This document shows, piece by piece, positions 23,147-33,854 of a stretch of DNA of 64,000 bases. Position 1 is the first letter of the stretch, and every line of letters begins with the position of its first letter. The notes under the pieces are model-generated. The model was not told the origin of the DNA. It ran no database searches and worked only from the letters and a program-made list of their open reading frames with translations. The DNA comes from Ceratopteris richardii. Lineage: Eukaryota > Streptophyta > Polypodiopsida > Polypodiales > Pteridaceae. The DNA lies in contig CM035413.1 of assembly GCA_020310875.1 (NCBI GenBank), forward strand, positions 161,897,306-161,961,305, in the 5' to 3' direction. The position numbers were made by a program, and so were the translations under genes.

Positions 23147-24069
23147 ACGACCTAAGCGCAAAAGAAGAAATGGAGCTTGTAGCTCTATTAAGGGAATATA
23201 GGGACGTGTTTGTATGGCACTATAGAGATTTGAAGGGAGTAGATCCAAAAATTTGCTCTCATACGATTCCCATGACTGCTGATGCCAAACCCACCAAACA
23301 AAAGCCCTACACATATGATGACACTTATGCAGCCAAAATAAAAGAAGAAATTGATGGATTGATTGAAGCCGGATTTATATATGAAATTGAGCATACTGAA
23401 TGGGTGTCCCCTATTGTAGTGGTGCCCAAGAAGAATGGAAAATTGCGAGTGTGTATTAACCTTAAAAAAGTTAATGCTCCTACGATCAGAGATAGTTATC
23501 CACTTCCAATCACTGAACATTTATTGGAGCGTGTTGTAGGCAAGGAAGTTTATAGCTTCCTTGATGGATTTTCAGGTTACAATCAAATAGCCATTGCCCC
23601 AGAAGATCAACACAAGATGGCTTTCGCCACCGAATGGGGAATCTTTGCATTTCGTGTGATGCCATTTGGACTCACAAATGCACCTGCAACATTCCAGAGG
23701 CTCATGTGTCATGTCTTCAAAGAGTTCTTGCGAAAGAGCTTAGAAGTATATGTGGATCATTTATGCGCCCATTCCCAAGAAAGAAGATACCACATCCCTG
23801 AGCTCAGACAGATCTTCCACAAGTGTAGAGAATATCGAGTGTGTCTGAACCCAGAAAAGTGTGTGTTTATGGTACGACAAGGTAAAATCTTAGGTCACAT
23901 CGTTTCTAAGAATGGAATATCAACAGATGAGGACAAAGTAAGAGCCATAGCAGAGCTGCCAGGCCAAGAAACGTTAAAGAGGTACAAGCCTTTATGGGCC
24001 ATTGTGGTTATTATCGCAGGTTTATCCATATGTATGCCATCATTGCTAAACCTCTTTATGGATTGTTGA
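23137..24069 (+). pseudogene. Element D reverse transcriptase
   Basis: Full RT palm and fingers: WVSPIVVVPKKNGKLRVCIN, YSFLDGFSGYNQIAIAP, FRVMPFGLTNAPATFQ. The active-site motif reads YVDHL, so the second catalytic Asp is His (near 23757); fragment L keeps YVDDL. The frame is lost near 23980, where RNase H continues in another frame. Related to L, less closely to A. Confidence 0.92.
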
Positions 24070-24710
24070 CAAATTTTGAGTGGAACGATGAATGCGAAAA
24101 GTCCTTCAATGAGCTGAAGAAACGTTTGTGCTCAGCACCAATACTGACCACTCCTGACTGGAACAAACCATTCCATGTCCATGTCGATGCATCCAATCAT
24201 GCTATAGGATGTGTGCTAGCACAACCAACAGGTGAAGGAAATTTAGATTTGCCTATAGCATATGCTAGCAGGCAATTGAATGCGGCTGAACGAAACTATA
24301 CCACAACCGAGCAAGAAGGCTTTGGCATGGTATATGCTGTGAAGAAGTTTAGACACTATCTATTGGCCAACAAGTTCAAGTTTTTCACTGATCATCAAGC
24401 CTTATTATACTTGGTCAATAAACCTTGCAATACTGTACGCTTAGTAAGATGGTTCCTCTTACTAATGGAATATGACTTTGAGGCCGTTGTCAGGAAAGGT
24501 AAAACTCACCTTAGGGCTGACCACCTTTCTCGCATCACTTCCGGCGAGTCACCGCAAGGAGTGTCAGATGAATTGCCCGATGCTTATCTGTTCAATTTAG
24601 AAGTTGTTCCTAAATGGGCAAACAAGTTGGTACCAGTCCTAACCTTCGGACCCACAAATAAAAATGTGAAAACAAACAAAGATGAAATCGTAAAATCACA
24701 AAAATATTAA
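23994..24710 (+). pseudogene. Element D RNase H
   Basis: 238 codons: the connection segment (IIAKPLYGLLTNFEWNDECE), then the RNase H core FHVHVDASNHAIGCVLAQ, YTTTEQEGFGMVYAVKKFRH and FFTDHQALLYL with the expected Asp/Glu/Asp residues. It ends RADHLSRI...GESPQGV. It removes RNA from the RNA:DNA hybrid. No stop within; this domain alone looks intact. Confidence 0.9.
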
Positions 24711-24713
24711 ATA

Positions 24714-25352
24714 TTGGCAGGAAGCATGTACAAGCAAGGTACAGAGGGTGTATTAGTTTGTTGTGTCGAGGATGATGAACATACTAGTTGGTTGCAACAA
24801 GCCCATGAGGGACTGCTAGGAAATCACTACTCTAAACAACGAACATTGCAACATCTAAAACGTTTAGGAGTGTATTGGCCTAGCATGGACAAAGAAATTC
24901 ATGAGTGGATTAAGAATTGTCCAATGTGCAAGGAGAGACCCCTAGTGGAGCATGCCACCCTGTATCATGTGTCATTAATTCCAGACTGGAGTGCTCCATT
25001 GGTAGAATTCATGAGATCGAGAACCTTACCCAAAGAGGCTAGTCTAGCAAGAAAACGAAGCATGGAGCAAGAGGCTAAAGACTATGCCTTAGTAGGAGAC
25101 AACCTATATCAGAGAGGCAAAGATGGTTACTTAAGATTGTGCGTTCATGAATCAGACTATTTGAAAGTCTTAGAAACTACACACAGCGGTGTTGCAGGTG
25201 GACACTTTGGTCCTGACCGAGTAATCAAGACCGTTCTTTTCTCAGGACTTTGGTGGCCAACTCTTCATATGGATGCACATACCTATGTGAAGAAATGTGA
25301 CACATGCCAACGTGCACAATATCCGATAGATTACCAGAGTACATTATTGTAG
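24714..25352 (+). pseudogene. Element D tandem integrase zinc-binding (H2C2) modules
   Basis: Two complete H2C2 modules lie in one frame. Module 1 has AHEGLLGNHYSK, LGVYWPSM and CPMCKE. Module 2, about 120 residues on, has THSGVAGGHFGPDR, GLWWPTL and CDTCQRA. The linker between them (PDWSAPLVEFM, DNLYQRGKDGYLRLCV) resembles the segment that normally precedes the single module. Both keep the two His and two Cys. Remnants F and I show the same duplication. The frame ends where a deletion of ~40 codons removes the start of the catalytic core. Confidence 0.88.
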
Positions 25353-26119
25353 CCATAGATTACCTTACAAAGTGGATAGAAGTCAAAGCCACAACAAAGA
25401 ATGATGCTCAGACGACAGCTAAGTTCTTATTCGAGAACGTGTTCCCGAGATATGGACTACCAATAGAGTTAGTAAGTGATAGAGGCACACACTTCTTGAA
25501 TGAAGTCATTGAAAATCTTTTCCAAGAATTCTTGGTGGTACATAAGAAGTCTACCCCCTATCATCCACAAGCTAACGGACAAGCCGAGAGCACGAATAAG
25601 ATCCTATATAATGTATTGACAAAACTAGTGAATAATAAACGCTCTGATTGGGACAAACAGCTACATCATGCTATTTGGGCTTATCGAGTTGCCTACAAAA
25701 CAGTACTCAATGCCACCCCATTTCAGATGGTCTTCGGACAGAATGTTGTGCTACCATCGGACTTCCTCATCCCAGCCTTAAAAGTAGCACAAGAGCATGA
25801 GTGGAATGGACATGAGTTGTCCTCTAGAATCTTTGATCTAGAACGCTTAGGTGAGACAAGGCTACGAGCGGCAGCAGGTATCTATGCTGCAAAGAAAAGA
25901 CAAAAGGCTTACTTTGATGCACACATCAAGGATAAAGGATTGAAAGAAGGTGACTTAGTGATGGTGTATACACTAAAGCAACATGCACGTAAGTTGGAAA
26001 AACGAGGATATGGACCCATGATCATTAATAGAATTTCTAGTAGTGGTGCGGTTCAATTGGCCACCCTAGAAGGTGACATCTTGCCAAACTATATTAGTGG
26101 ATGCCGAGTCAAGTTATAG
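25304..26119 (+). pseudogene. Element D integrase catalytic core and C-terminus
   Basis: All three DDE residues are present: VAIDYLTKW, VSDRGTHF and QANGQAEST. The core ends PFQMVFGQNVVLPSDF. The C-terminal part (KKRQKAYFDAH, GDLVMVYTLKQHARKLEKRG) is the usual DNA-binding tail without a chromodomain. Comparison with element I shows that a block between the CDTC zinc domain and IIVAIDY (which includes FYKWGIDFV in I) is missing in D. The frame continues through a TAG (26117) into the linker and the second protease-like domain. Confidence 0.92.
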
Positions 26120-26131
26120 CAAGAACCTCTT

Positions 26132-27548
26132 ATGGAGGATATGCTAATGAGACTCAACACTGCTAAGAAGCGAAAAGAAGAAGAGCTGAGGGTTAGAGAA
26201 GAAGCACAAGCCGAGGCAAGAGAGCGCATTAGGAGAAATAAGTTAAGGCGACTAGGCCTAGATGTCAACCCGAAAGCCCAAAAATATCACATGGACATGT
26301 GCCAAAAATTGGGCATACATACTTCTTGAATAATTGACCGATGCCCCTTTGTGACTATAGAGGTAGGACAAGGAAAGAGTGTAAGGACTGTGAGAGCATT
26401 GGTTGACTCAGGTGCAGCAACTAGTGCAGTTAAACTTTCATATTGCCAAGACCTACAATTGAACATCAAGCCCATAGAAGCCTATCTCATAGGTTTGGGA
26501 GGTGTGGAAACCCGTTGTTTGGGCAAGGTGGAACTTCCCATCTGCCTTCAAGATGTCCCAATCAAAGTCAACATGCTAGTGTGCCACGATGAGGACCTTA
26601 CAGAGCCCCTTGTCTTGGGTCAAGATTGGATTTATGACCATGCAGTCAACTTAAACCTAAGAAGTCAAATTCTTCAAGTTTGGGTACATGAACAATGCAT
26701 TACATTAGAATTAGAGAACTATAGGCTCATAGATCATGGCACCACACACTCTCTTAGTTCCTCTAAGACTAATCTTCACGAACAAGATGTTGTATGTGTC
26801 AAACGTTCTATGATCCAGAAGGACTCAATCATGGAAGGACAGTCGCAAAGGCAAGCAAACCCTCCTTCTTTTTCGAAGAGTCAAGCATTCCCAGTAGTTC
26901 AACCTAAGAAGCAAGCACAACAAGTCAAGACAATTGCTATAGCAAATAGAAAGACGCCCTTCAACAAGAAAGCAGTTCTGAGCATGAAGAAGATCTGGGT
27001 ACGCAAAGGAGAGCAACCACCAGCCTTGCCCCCACAAATCCCATCCAGGCAAGCCAACCAGGCCAGAAGACAAAGGAAGAAGCTTGGACAAGCTCAACCA
27101 CAAGGTATCCGACAAGTTTGGGTGCCTAAGAAATCAGCTGCAGCTCAACAAGGGCGATTACAAATGTGGGTACCTAAGAAGCTCTTACATCCACGACAAC
27201 CTATGTTCTCCCACATGCGAAAGGTCTCAGCAAAGATGCCACAAAAGAGAAAAGGGTAAGAACCACACACAGAGATCGAAAGAAGATCAAATCACCTCTT
27301 CAACAATAGTAGGAAGACGTGTAAAAAGGGTATCGGTTTGGAAGCCAAAAGTACAAGTAGCCTCCACCGAACCAAAGCGCCAACCACACTGGATACCATA
27401 GTTCAGGAAGCATCCAAAGAGGAAGACGCCTAAAGTGATCTCTACAGTGCCAAATGCTGTTCTAAAATGGACCCTAATAAGGAGGTTTACATCATTTCAA
27501 GACCCAATGGATACCTCCACCAAAGCCGGCATCAACACCTACAAGTAA
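26132..27548 (+). pseudogene. Element D C-terminal second retropepsin-like domain
   Basis: In phase with integrase, across a TAG (26117) and a TGA (26327), comes a helical Lys/Glu/Arg-rich linker (26132-26329). A second aspartic-protease-like domain follows: RALVDSGAATSAVKLSY with the DSGA motif, a central LGGVETRCLGKVELPI, and LVLGQDWIYDH, the counterpart of the LG(x)DW motif of retropepsins. The tail is basic and carries repeats IWVRKG, VWVPKK, MWVPKK and, after a frameshift, VWKPKV. Element I encodes the same domain at the same place without the first stop. The ordinary protease is already present upstream of RT, so this is an extra copy of the fold. Role unknown. Confidence 0.82.
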
Positions 27549-27811
27549 CATCGAAAGCCTCGATGAGCGACAACCATGTGCTGCTTGCACAACCCTGTCT
27601 TTTGCACCATTCAGGTCATGCATTTCCCAAGTATGCATTAAAATAGGGCCACATTACATGGCCGTGCATAGACACACTTGAGAATCCCAGGCATAAGAGC
27701 ACATTGACATATGTCAAATATTTTTATTGATACTAACCTTTGTCTTCTTATTTTGTGACATTGTTCCTCAAAAAAAAAAAAAGGGGAGAAGAAAAAAAAA
27801 AGAAGAAAAAA
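27549..27811 (+). other. Element D 3' non-coding stretch before nested C
   Basis: No coding potential. It ends in a long purine run (27770-27811, A-rich with GGGGAGAAG) that served as the AAAAA target of element C. The stretch around 27600-27680 resembles 33970-34060 (TTTTGCACCAT..., GCATTTxxCAAGTA.GCAT, ACATGGCC.TGCA), suggesting an internal repeat of D's 3' region. Confidence 0.55.
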
Positions 27812-28460
27812 TGTTGTGTGTTGGGTTGTAGGGTCTGCACATACCCACAAGTGTGCATAGAAACCCTCCCTAGACCAAAATAATATCCCTTTTTGTATCT
27901 ATTTAGGATTTCACATAAGAACCCTCCCTTAGACACTTTTTAATGTTTCTCATAAACTAAAGCTTTGGAACCTTGTTGTAAATGGTCACCTTTTTCAAGG
28001 AGTCTAGAAATCCCCACGCGCGCACGTATTCTCCTTCATCTTGAGATTTGAAATTTGAAAAAAGATCCTTTTGGAGATATGTTAGTTAGGCATGTGCTCC
28101 TTTTTGACTAGTCAAAAGGAGCACATGGGGAATTACACTAAGCCTATAAATAGAGGCTCACTTCTTGTAAAAGAGGTCCCTTGGCCATGGCCTTGGCCTC
28201 CATTTTGGTAATGGAAGAAGGTGTCATTTGTTACTCTCTTGCCTCCTTGTGTGCAATGGCGTTGGTCTTGGTGTATGGATTTGCATGTGTGTGTGCATGG
28301 TTGGGAGGATGTTCCCCTTTGCTCCTTGTGACGTTGGCCATTGTTGCCATTGCTCCATGAGCGTGGGTGAGCCTCTCCTCTCATTCTTTACCCCAACTTG
28401 GAGAAACCTCTCACTTCCATGTGAGGCAGTTAGGGTTTGTTGTTCCCCTTTTCTCAACAA
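27812..28460 (+). repeat. Element C 5' LTR
   Basis: 649 bp, starting TGTTGTGTGTTGGG and ending TTCTCAACA. TATA box CCTATAAATAGAGG near 28142, preceded by a hairpin (28091-28127). Open frames inside it are fortuitous and are duplicated in the other LTR. Confidence 0.95.
28091..28127. promoter_or_regulatory. Inverted repeat just upstream of the element C TATA box
   Basis: CATGTGCTCCTTTTTGAC and its near-perfect complement GTCAAAAGGAGCACATG meet at a 2-nt centre, with one extra T in the left arm. It lies ~16 bp before CCTATAAATAG. The same hairpin is kept at 32902-32938 in the other LTR. It could be a binding site for a dimeric factor; that is inference. Confidence 0.7.
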
Positions 28461-28463
28461 TTT

Positions 28464-28481
28464 GGTGCCGTTGTCGGGGAC
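28464..28481 (+). other. Element C primer-binding site, Asp-tRNA type
   Basis: TGGTGCCGTTGTCGGGGA matches the Asp-tRNA complement at 16 of 18 positions, 3 bp after the LTR. The similar site in element D supports mobilisation by related machinery. Confidence 0.85.
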
Positions 28482-31400
28482 GTCGGCCTTTAGCCGTTGG
28501 TTTTTCCAAGTTTGCTTGTCCATACTTCGTGAGATGCACCTTGGCACTTGGAGGAGGATGAATACGTGTGGCCTTCGGTTGGCCTAGGGTACCTCTTTTC
28601 TTTTAATTTTTGAGTAGTTTAGTTCTTTATTTTTGTTTGTGGCACAAGAAAAACACCCCCTAACCCCCTTCTCTCTCTCTCCCTCTCACATACACACACT
28701 CCCACACATTCATTGTGGCATCACTCTCACCACTATCACCTCCTTTTAAGTGATTGCCTTGGGTAGAGGGAAGGGGGGTACTTCCTCTTTGGCTCCTTCC
28801 TTCTTTTCAATTTGAAAACCTACAAAAAGAAATTAGTGTTGAAACTAGAGACTTCAAAATCTAACGAATCGAGTCCCTCTATTCGAAGAAACTAGGATGT
28901 TTGCCTTGGGTTTTCCCTCCCAACTTTTATGATTAACATGGGGTGTCTGACAAACACATGCGTGGGTTGTTGGGTTGCATGTACGCATTCATTATGGAGA
29001 AAAAATGCCTGCCGGAGAACTTGAAGTGATTAAGTGGAGGATACCCTTCCTCTCCTGCCCGGCCACTTCTCTTTCATGCGGTGAGCTCTGTTCTCCCTGT
29101 GTGTAGAGCTTGATGCTCCGCATGGGGTTGAGCTATGGCTCCCCCGCCTGTGTTCACCCACCCTTATGATCAAGGGTTGTGTCTTTCCTCCCTTACTCTC
29201 CTCTACTATGTGCATCAAAACTTGGAGTTCCCCCTCCTTGGGGTCGAGCTCAGCTTCTACCCTCCATCTCTGTTGAAGGCCTACGACAGAAGCGCTTTAC
29301 ACTCGGCTGGGCACACACTGCAGATGCTTCATAGTGATATTATGGGATGGCCCTCGAGCTTCTCATGCTTGAAGTCATACCGTTTTTTGCTACCCTCTTC
29401 CGGGCTCCATGGATTTTTGTGTGCTCCCTTCCCGTATTCTCTGTTGTGCGCAGGGGGCGGAGCTCGTCCTCTCCCACCTGTCCTCTCTTCCCCTAATATG
29501 AAGTTGAATATTGCATTAAGCTCCCTCCTTGGAATCGCTTCTGCTATGCGGGTTATGCTCCAGACTCGACGGTCCTGTACATGGCATTGGTGTTTTCATC
29601 TTTGGTGGACTCACTCCACACTAGTTATCAAACGTGGTGTTGTGCTCTCTCAGTCCATCCCAGTGGCGTGTTGATATGTCTACACTCTTATCTGAGTCGA
29701 GGTTTTATTTTTTTTGGGGCTTCCCCGTTGTACCCCGACACTTTGACTCACAGTCATGGGGAACCTTGCGTTGTTGCTGCTTGTGCCTCGTCACGTGGCT
29801 CCGGGTCTCCTGGAGCACTCTTCTTTTTCATGCTTCCATCCATCTCTGTCAAGCATGTGATGGTTGCGGATGAACTGGATTTGCAGATGCAGACATCTAC
29901 AGGTAGGTGAAGTAATGCCCTTGCATCCTATGGTGGTATTTCAATTCAAACTATGTGCCTCTCCACTCCATCGGGCTCCCCTTTAAGGATGAAAAGATCT
30001 ATTCTATCAAGTGGAGTCCCTTGCTCCCCGTGCTCATCTACTGCGGAGTTGGAGCTTGGCTCGTTCTACACACCGAGCTCTTCTAAATATGTGGAGTTTG
30101 TGCATTGCAACCCGTTCCCCTTGCTCTGCTGACATGATTGTGCACCCCTGCTGCTAAAGTCATACTACTCTCTATAACTAGATTCCTACACCCTTGAAAT
30201 GACTTCTTTGTACTAGCCCACAATCTTTGAGCAGCCATCTCTTGTTGAATTCGAAGTAATTCTATGTTGACAATCAACAAGGTGCTCCCTACCCACCTGT
30301 GCATACCACCACATCCAAGATAAGTGTTGTCTCAAAAGCTTGACTGCTGCTCTGAATGGAAGGAAAGTCAAAAATAGGTACTGGCTGCTCTATGAGGTTC
30401 TTGGAGGAACGACTCTTGAGGCTCAGGCCCCTACTACTCCATCAAGCTTCCATGAGTGGTGAGCCCAACAATGCCACATACAAAATGATGGCAGCTAGGT
30501 ACCATCGCCACTATGGAATTACTGCCCGAGGATTTGTGTGATACTTGCACGAGGAAAAGGAAGGTTTTGCAGCTGCTTGACGAAGATGGGTGCTATGTAG
30601 ATGTATTGATCAATGATTGTTGTATACATGAAGTAATTTGTAGCAGCTTGCTTTTTATTGTATACATCCATTCATGCTGTCCTCTCTGAAGTTCGCATTT
30701 TAAACAGTTTGTGCTCTATCACGGTCTAGGCATCTGGCTCATGCATGTGTTGATTTGATGTGGGAATGCTTGCTTGGAAAATTTAGAGAAATTGTGTTTG
30801 GAACGATAGCATTTACTACCTTCAGTGCTTCTCCATGAACCACTCGGAGATTGGGTCGAATCATCAAGGCCGGTACACCGTCACCATGACAAGACTACTC
30901 ATGATATGGCGTTTATGGTGGTTTTTCTGCATGTAAAACAGATTACTTGAATTCTTGTGACTGCCTTCTCAAGGAAGGTGTCCACACCTCCTGACACCAC
31001 AATTCTCTAAATTGGAATCTTTTATGTCCGACTGATAGTATTTTCATATGTTCTGTCTAGTTGACATAAAATGTTTTGCGAACTTTGTGCTCCCATGGCA
31101 GATGGGGATGTTTCCACAACTCACATAAATCAATGTGGCCCTATCTCTTGACTTCATCATTTCCAGGTCATTGGGGGTGATTTTTTGCTGTTGAAGACCT
31201 TGGATGCTCTGAATGATGTAAGACTTGGCCTTCACATGGGGCCCGAGCAAAAGTCACATCTGGGGATCCACTTGCAATGTGCCAACAATTTGTTGAAGCC
31301 ATGTGGGCAGCTGTTATGTTTCCAGAGCAAGGATAGAACTATGCTGAAGCTGGCTATGTGTGATGAGTGTGCCCCAAGCAACAAAGTTGAAACTTCATCA

Positions 31401-32609
31401 CATGTTAATTTGGGTACTTGAAGGCTCCTGCTACTGAATGACAACTACCTAGCTGCTTGAGATCATGGCCTCCTGTGGATTAATCGCTGCAGCTACCTCA
31501 AAATTGGTCTATCTGTCAGTCGAACTCCTGGAAGTTCTAGGTGCCTCGAATACATCATGAGCTTCTTGCTCTTGGCTCCTACCAAGCTTACTTGCAATGA
31601 AATGGTCGGAATGGTATAGTGCTTAGCATGCCTGGGGTTATGGCATTCCTCAGATTTTGTGCTGGACTCACAGAAGTTGAAGATGGCTCCGAGCATGGGG
31701 CATGTTCTTCTTTTGGTACATCCGAGTATATGTTGCAGGGCAGTACTGTGACTACTGACAAATGACAAATGGTCTTGGTTGGATACAACTGGAAACTTCG
31801 ATTGCCCATGGATGTGTCTTCTTGAGATTCTCTCTAATTTTTACTATGTGTGCTTGATGTACTGAGAAGCTTGAAGTTGTTCTGTTGGTCAACAATTTTT
31901 TGGTGAATTTCCCTTTGCAAGGGATTGCTTTCTATGCTAGGATTGGACCCTAGATCTACTGTTCAGTTGTTTACCCATCCAGTTTCTGCATAGATTCGGT
32001 GACCACAACAAGGATATACAGCTCCTGAGGATGATGCCCACTTTCCCTGTCATCATATGGGGACGTTTGTAAATGACTTTGTGTCTAACATCTTCTGTGC
32101 TCAACTATAGTGTGATATGTGGAACAAAGTTCATGCTTCTTTTCAGATATGATTGCTGCCAGGATTCATGAATAATGGGGATATACTCCCAACTTGCTGG
32201 AAGGCCTTCCAAAGATGGACACAAGCTCTATGCCCATTTGGCAAGCAAGGAGCACCTGACGCTGCTCTTCAGGATGGCTAGGCTGACTGCCTCTTAGGAG
32301 GATGGTGTCGCCTAGCACCGAAAGACTCCACCACTTGGAAGCTTTTGCTTTTTCAGGAACTACACCAGGAATGGCTGCATATTCAGCAACAAAAGGCTTC
32401 TCTTTTGGATTGTTGGGCTAATTGCCCCTTAGGGGGATTGTGTTGCTCAGCATTACATGACTCTGCAGTACACTGAAGACCTGAAGACTGAAGACTTGCA
32501 AATTGGAAGACTTGAAGAGCTACAGATCTGAAGACTTGAAGACCCAAACCTGGACAGTGCTGCAATGTATGCCCCTCTGGTCTTAGCTTTGTCGAGGACG
32601 ACAAAGTCT
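28482..32609 (+). other. Element C interior, no recognisable coding function
   Basis: Features: a CT/CA-rich run at 28670-28740; open stretches such as 29135-29674 with Cys/Ser/Leu-rich compositions that show no domain; near 32280-32450 two imperfect copies of a GGCT.A.TGCC.CTTAGG.GGAT motif; and at 32465-32550 a cluster of GAAGACTTGAAGA-like short repeats. I found no pol motif, tRNA or hairpin RNA. Most likely non-coding packaging substrate, perhaps including unidentified captured fragments. Confidence 0.6.
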
Positions 32610-32622
32610 AGGAGGAGGAGGG
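32610..32622 (+). other. Element C polypurine tract
   Basis: AGGAGGAGGAGGG immediately precedes the 3' LTR and would prime plus-strand DNA synthesis. Confidence 0.85.
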
Positions 32623-33270
32623 TGTTGTGTGTTGGGTTGTAGGGTCTGCACATACCCACAAGTGTGCATAGAAACCCTCCCTAGACCAAAATAATATCCC
32701 TTTTTGTATCTATTTAGGATTTCACATAAGAACCCTCCCTTAGACACTTTTTAATGTTTCTCATAAACTAAAGCTTTGGAACCTTGTTGTAAATGGTCAC
32801 CTTTTTCAAGGAGTCTAGAAATCCCCACGTGCGCATGTATTCTCCTTCATCTTGAGATTTGAAATTTGAAAAAAGATCCTTTTGGAGATATGTTAGTTAG
32901 GCATGTGCTCCTTTTTGACTAGTCAAAAGGAGCACATGGGGAATTACACTAAGCCTATAAATAGAGGCTCACTTCTTGTAAAAGAGGTCCCTTGGCCATG
33001 GCCTTGGCCTCCATTTTGGTAATGGAAGAAGGTGTCATTTGTTACTCTCTTGCCTCCTTGTGTGCAATGGCGTTGGTCTTGGTGTATGGATTTGCATGTG
33101 TGTGTGCATGGTTGGGAGGATGTTCCCCTTTGCTCCTTGTGACGTTGGCCATTGTTGCCATTGCTCCATGAGCGTGGGTGAACCTCTCCTCTCATTCTTT
33201 GCCCCAACTTGGAGAAACCTCTCACTTCCATGTGAGGCGGTTAGGGTTTGTTGTTCCCCTTTTCTCAACA
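32623..33270 (+). repeat. Element C 3' LTR
   Basis: 648 bp, almost identical to 27812-28460. It contains the same TATA box and hairpin (32902-32938). The flank AAAAA (33271-33275) is the target duplication. Confidence 0.95.
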
Positions 33271-33275
33271 AAAAA

Positions 33276-33854
33276 CATGGAAGAAAGAACTTGTTCCCAG
33301 GTTTGGCTCATGGAACATGAATGAGTCATGCTTAGTTGAAAAATGGAACCATTGATTCCTGGTCATTTATTAGTTTGGATAGAGGTGTGTCTCGACTAGC
33401 AGATGATATAATTGTTGCCTTATCTGGTAGATGTCAAGAACTTGGGATGAACATGGCATCCACAACTATTGTTACCCCTTACCATGCTAGGAGGGAAGAG
33501 CTTGAAGGTCCACAACTTGAGCGATGCTTAACTACTGTGTGTACGAGAGCATTCAAGGAGATATCTGCAAAGGCTAGTTTTGGTACACTGCAAATCCTTG
33601 TATGTATATTGGATGAGAAGACTCCTGCTTATGGTGAGCTAACGAGAAGATGTGAAACTAAGCTTGGTGTAGTTACCCAATGTCGTTTGTCAAGGAATAT
33701 AAAGAAATTCAATTCTCAACATTTGGCAAATGTTGCTCTGAAGAGAGGAGACAAGACTAGGTACTCAAACAATTTCATCGGTGGACCATCAACACGGATA
33801 TTCATTGACAACAGAAGCAATGCTAGATATACCACACGAAGAGATAAACATTGA
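33276..33854 (+). pseudogene. Argonaute gene fragment (linker end, MID, edge of PIWI)
   Basis: Translated pieces follow the AGO1/5/10-type plant Argonaute order. GRKNLFP and WNMN lie in two frames near 33277-33330. The open frame from 33336 then has NGTIDSWSFISLDRGV, LQILVCILDEKTPAYGELTR, CETKLGVVTQCRLSRNIKK and HLANVALK. In the MID pocket the Tyr (of AYGEL), the Gln (of VTQC) and the Lys (of VALK) are kept. The Lys that normally lies four residues after that Tyr is Thr. Homology stops at about 33743, before the catalytic PIWI residues; the remaining ~36 codons are unrelated. Two frameshifts occur near its start. It lies inside element D, next to element C, and runs ~155 codons without an intron. 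Confidence 0.85.

Larger units (their letters stand above)
27812..33270 (+). mobile_element. Element C: non-autonomous LARD-like LTR element nested in D
   Basis: LTRs of 649 and 648 bp with TG...CA ends differ at about five sites by hand count, all transitions, so this is the youngest insertion in the window. AAAAA flanks both ends. An Asp-type PBS and a GGAGGAGGAGGG polypurine tract are in place. The 4.1-kb interior has no gag, protease, RT or integrase motif in any frame, which defines a large retrotransposon derivative. It would need proteins supplied in trans, plausibly from D-like Gypsy elements that share its PBS type. Confidence 0.93.

Noticed and set aside
26351-27259. D second protease as the main protease displaced by rearrangement
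   Set aside because: A separate, ordinary protease lies before RT, and element I has the same post-integrase domain in frame, so displacement is unlikely.
28228-28587. Open frame in the element C LTR as a gene
   Set aside because: It lies in LTR sequence, crosses the PBS, and an almost identical frame appears in the 3' LTR. It follows from LTR sequence, not coding constraint.
29135-29674. 179-codon open frame inside element C as a host gene
   Set aside because: No domain, skewed composition and no supporting start context. Similar random frames occur on both strands of the interior.
33336-33854. Functional small Argonaute
   Set aside because: It lacks PAZ and the catalytic PIWI part, has frameshifts at its start and unrelated sequence at its end.
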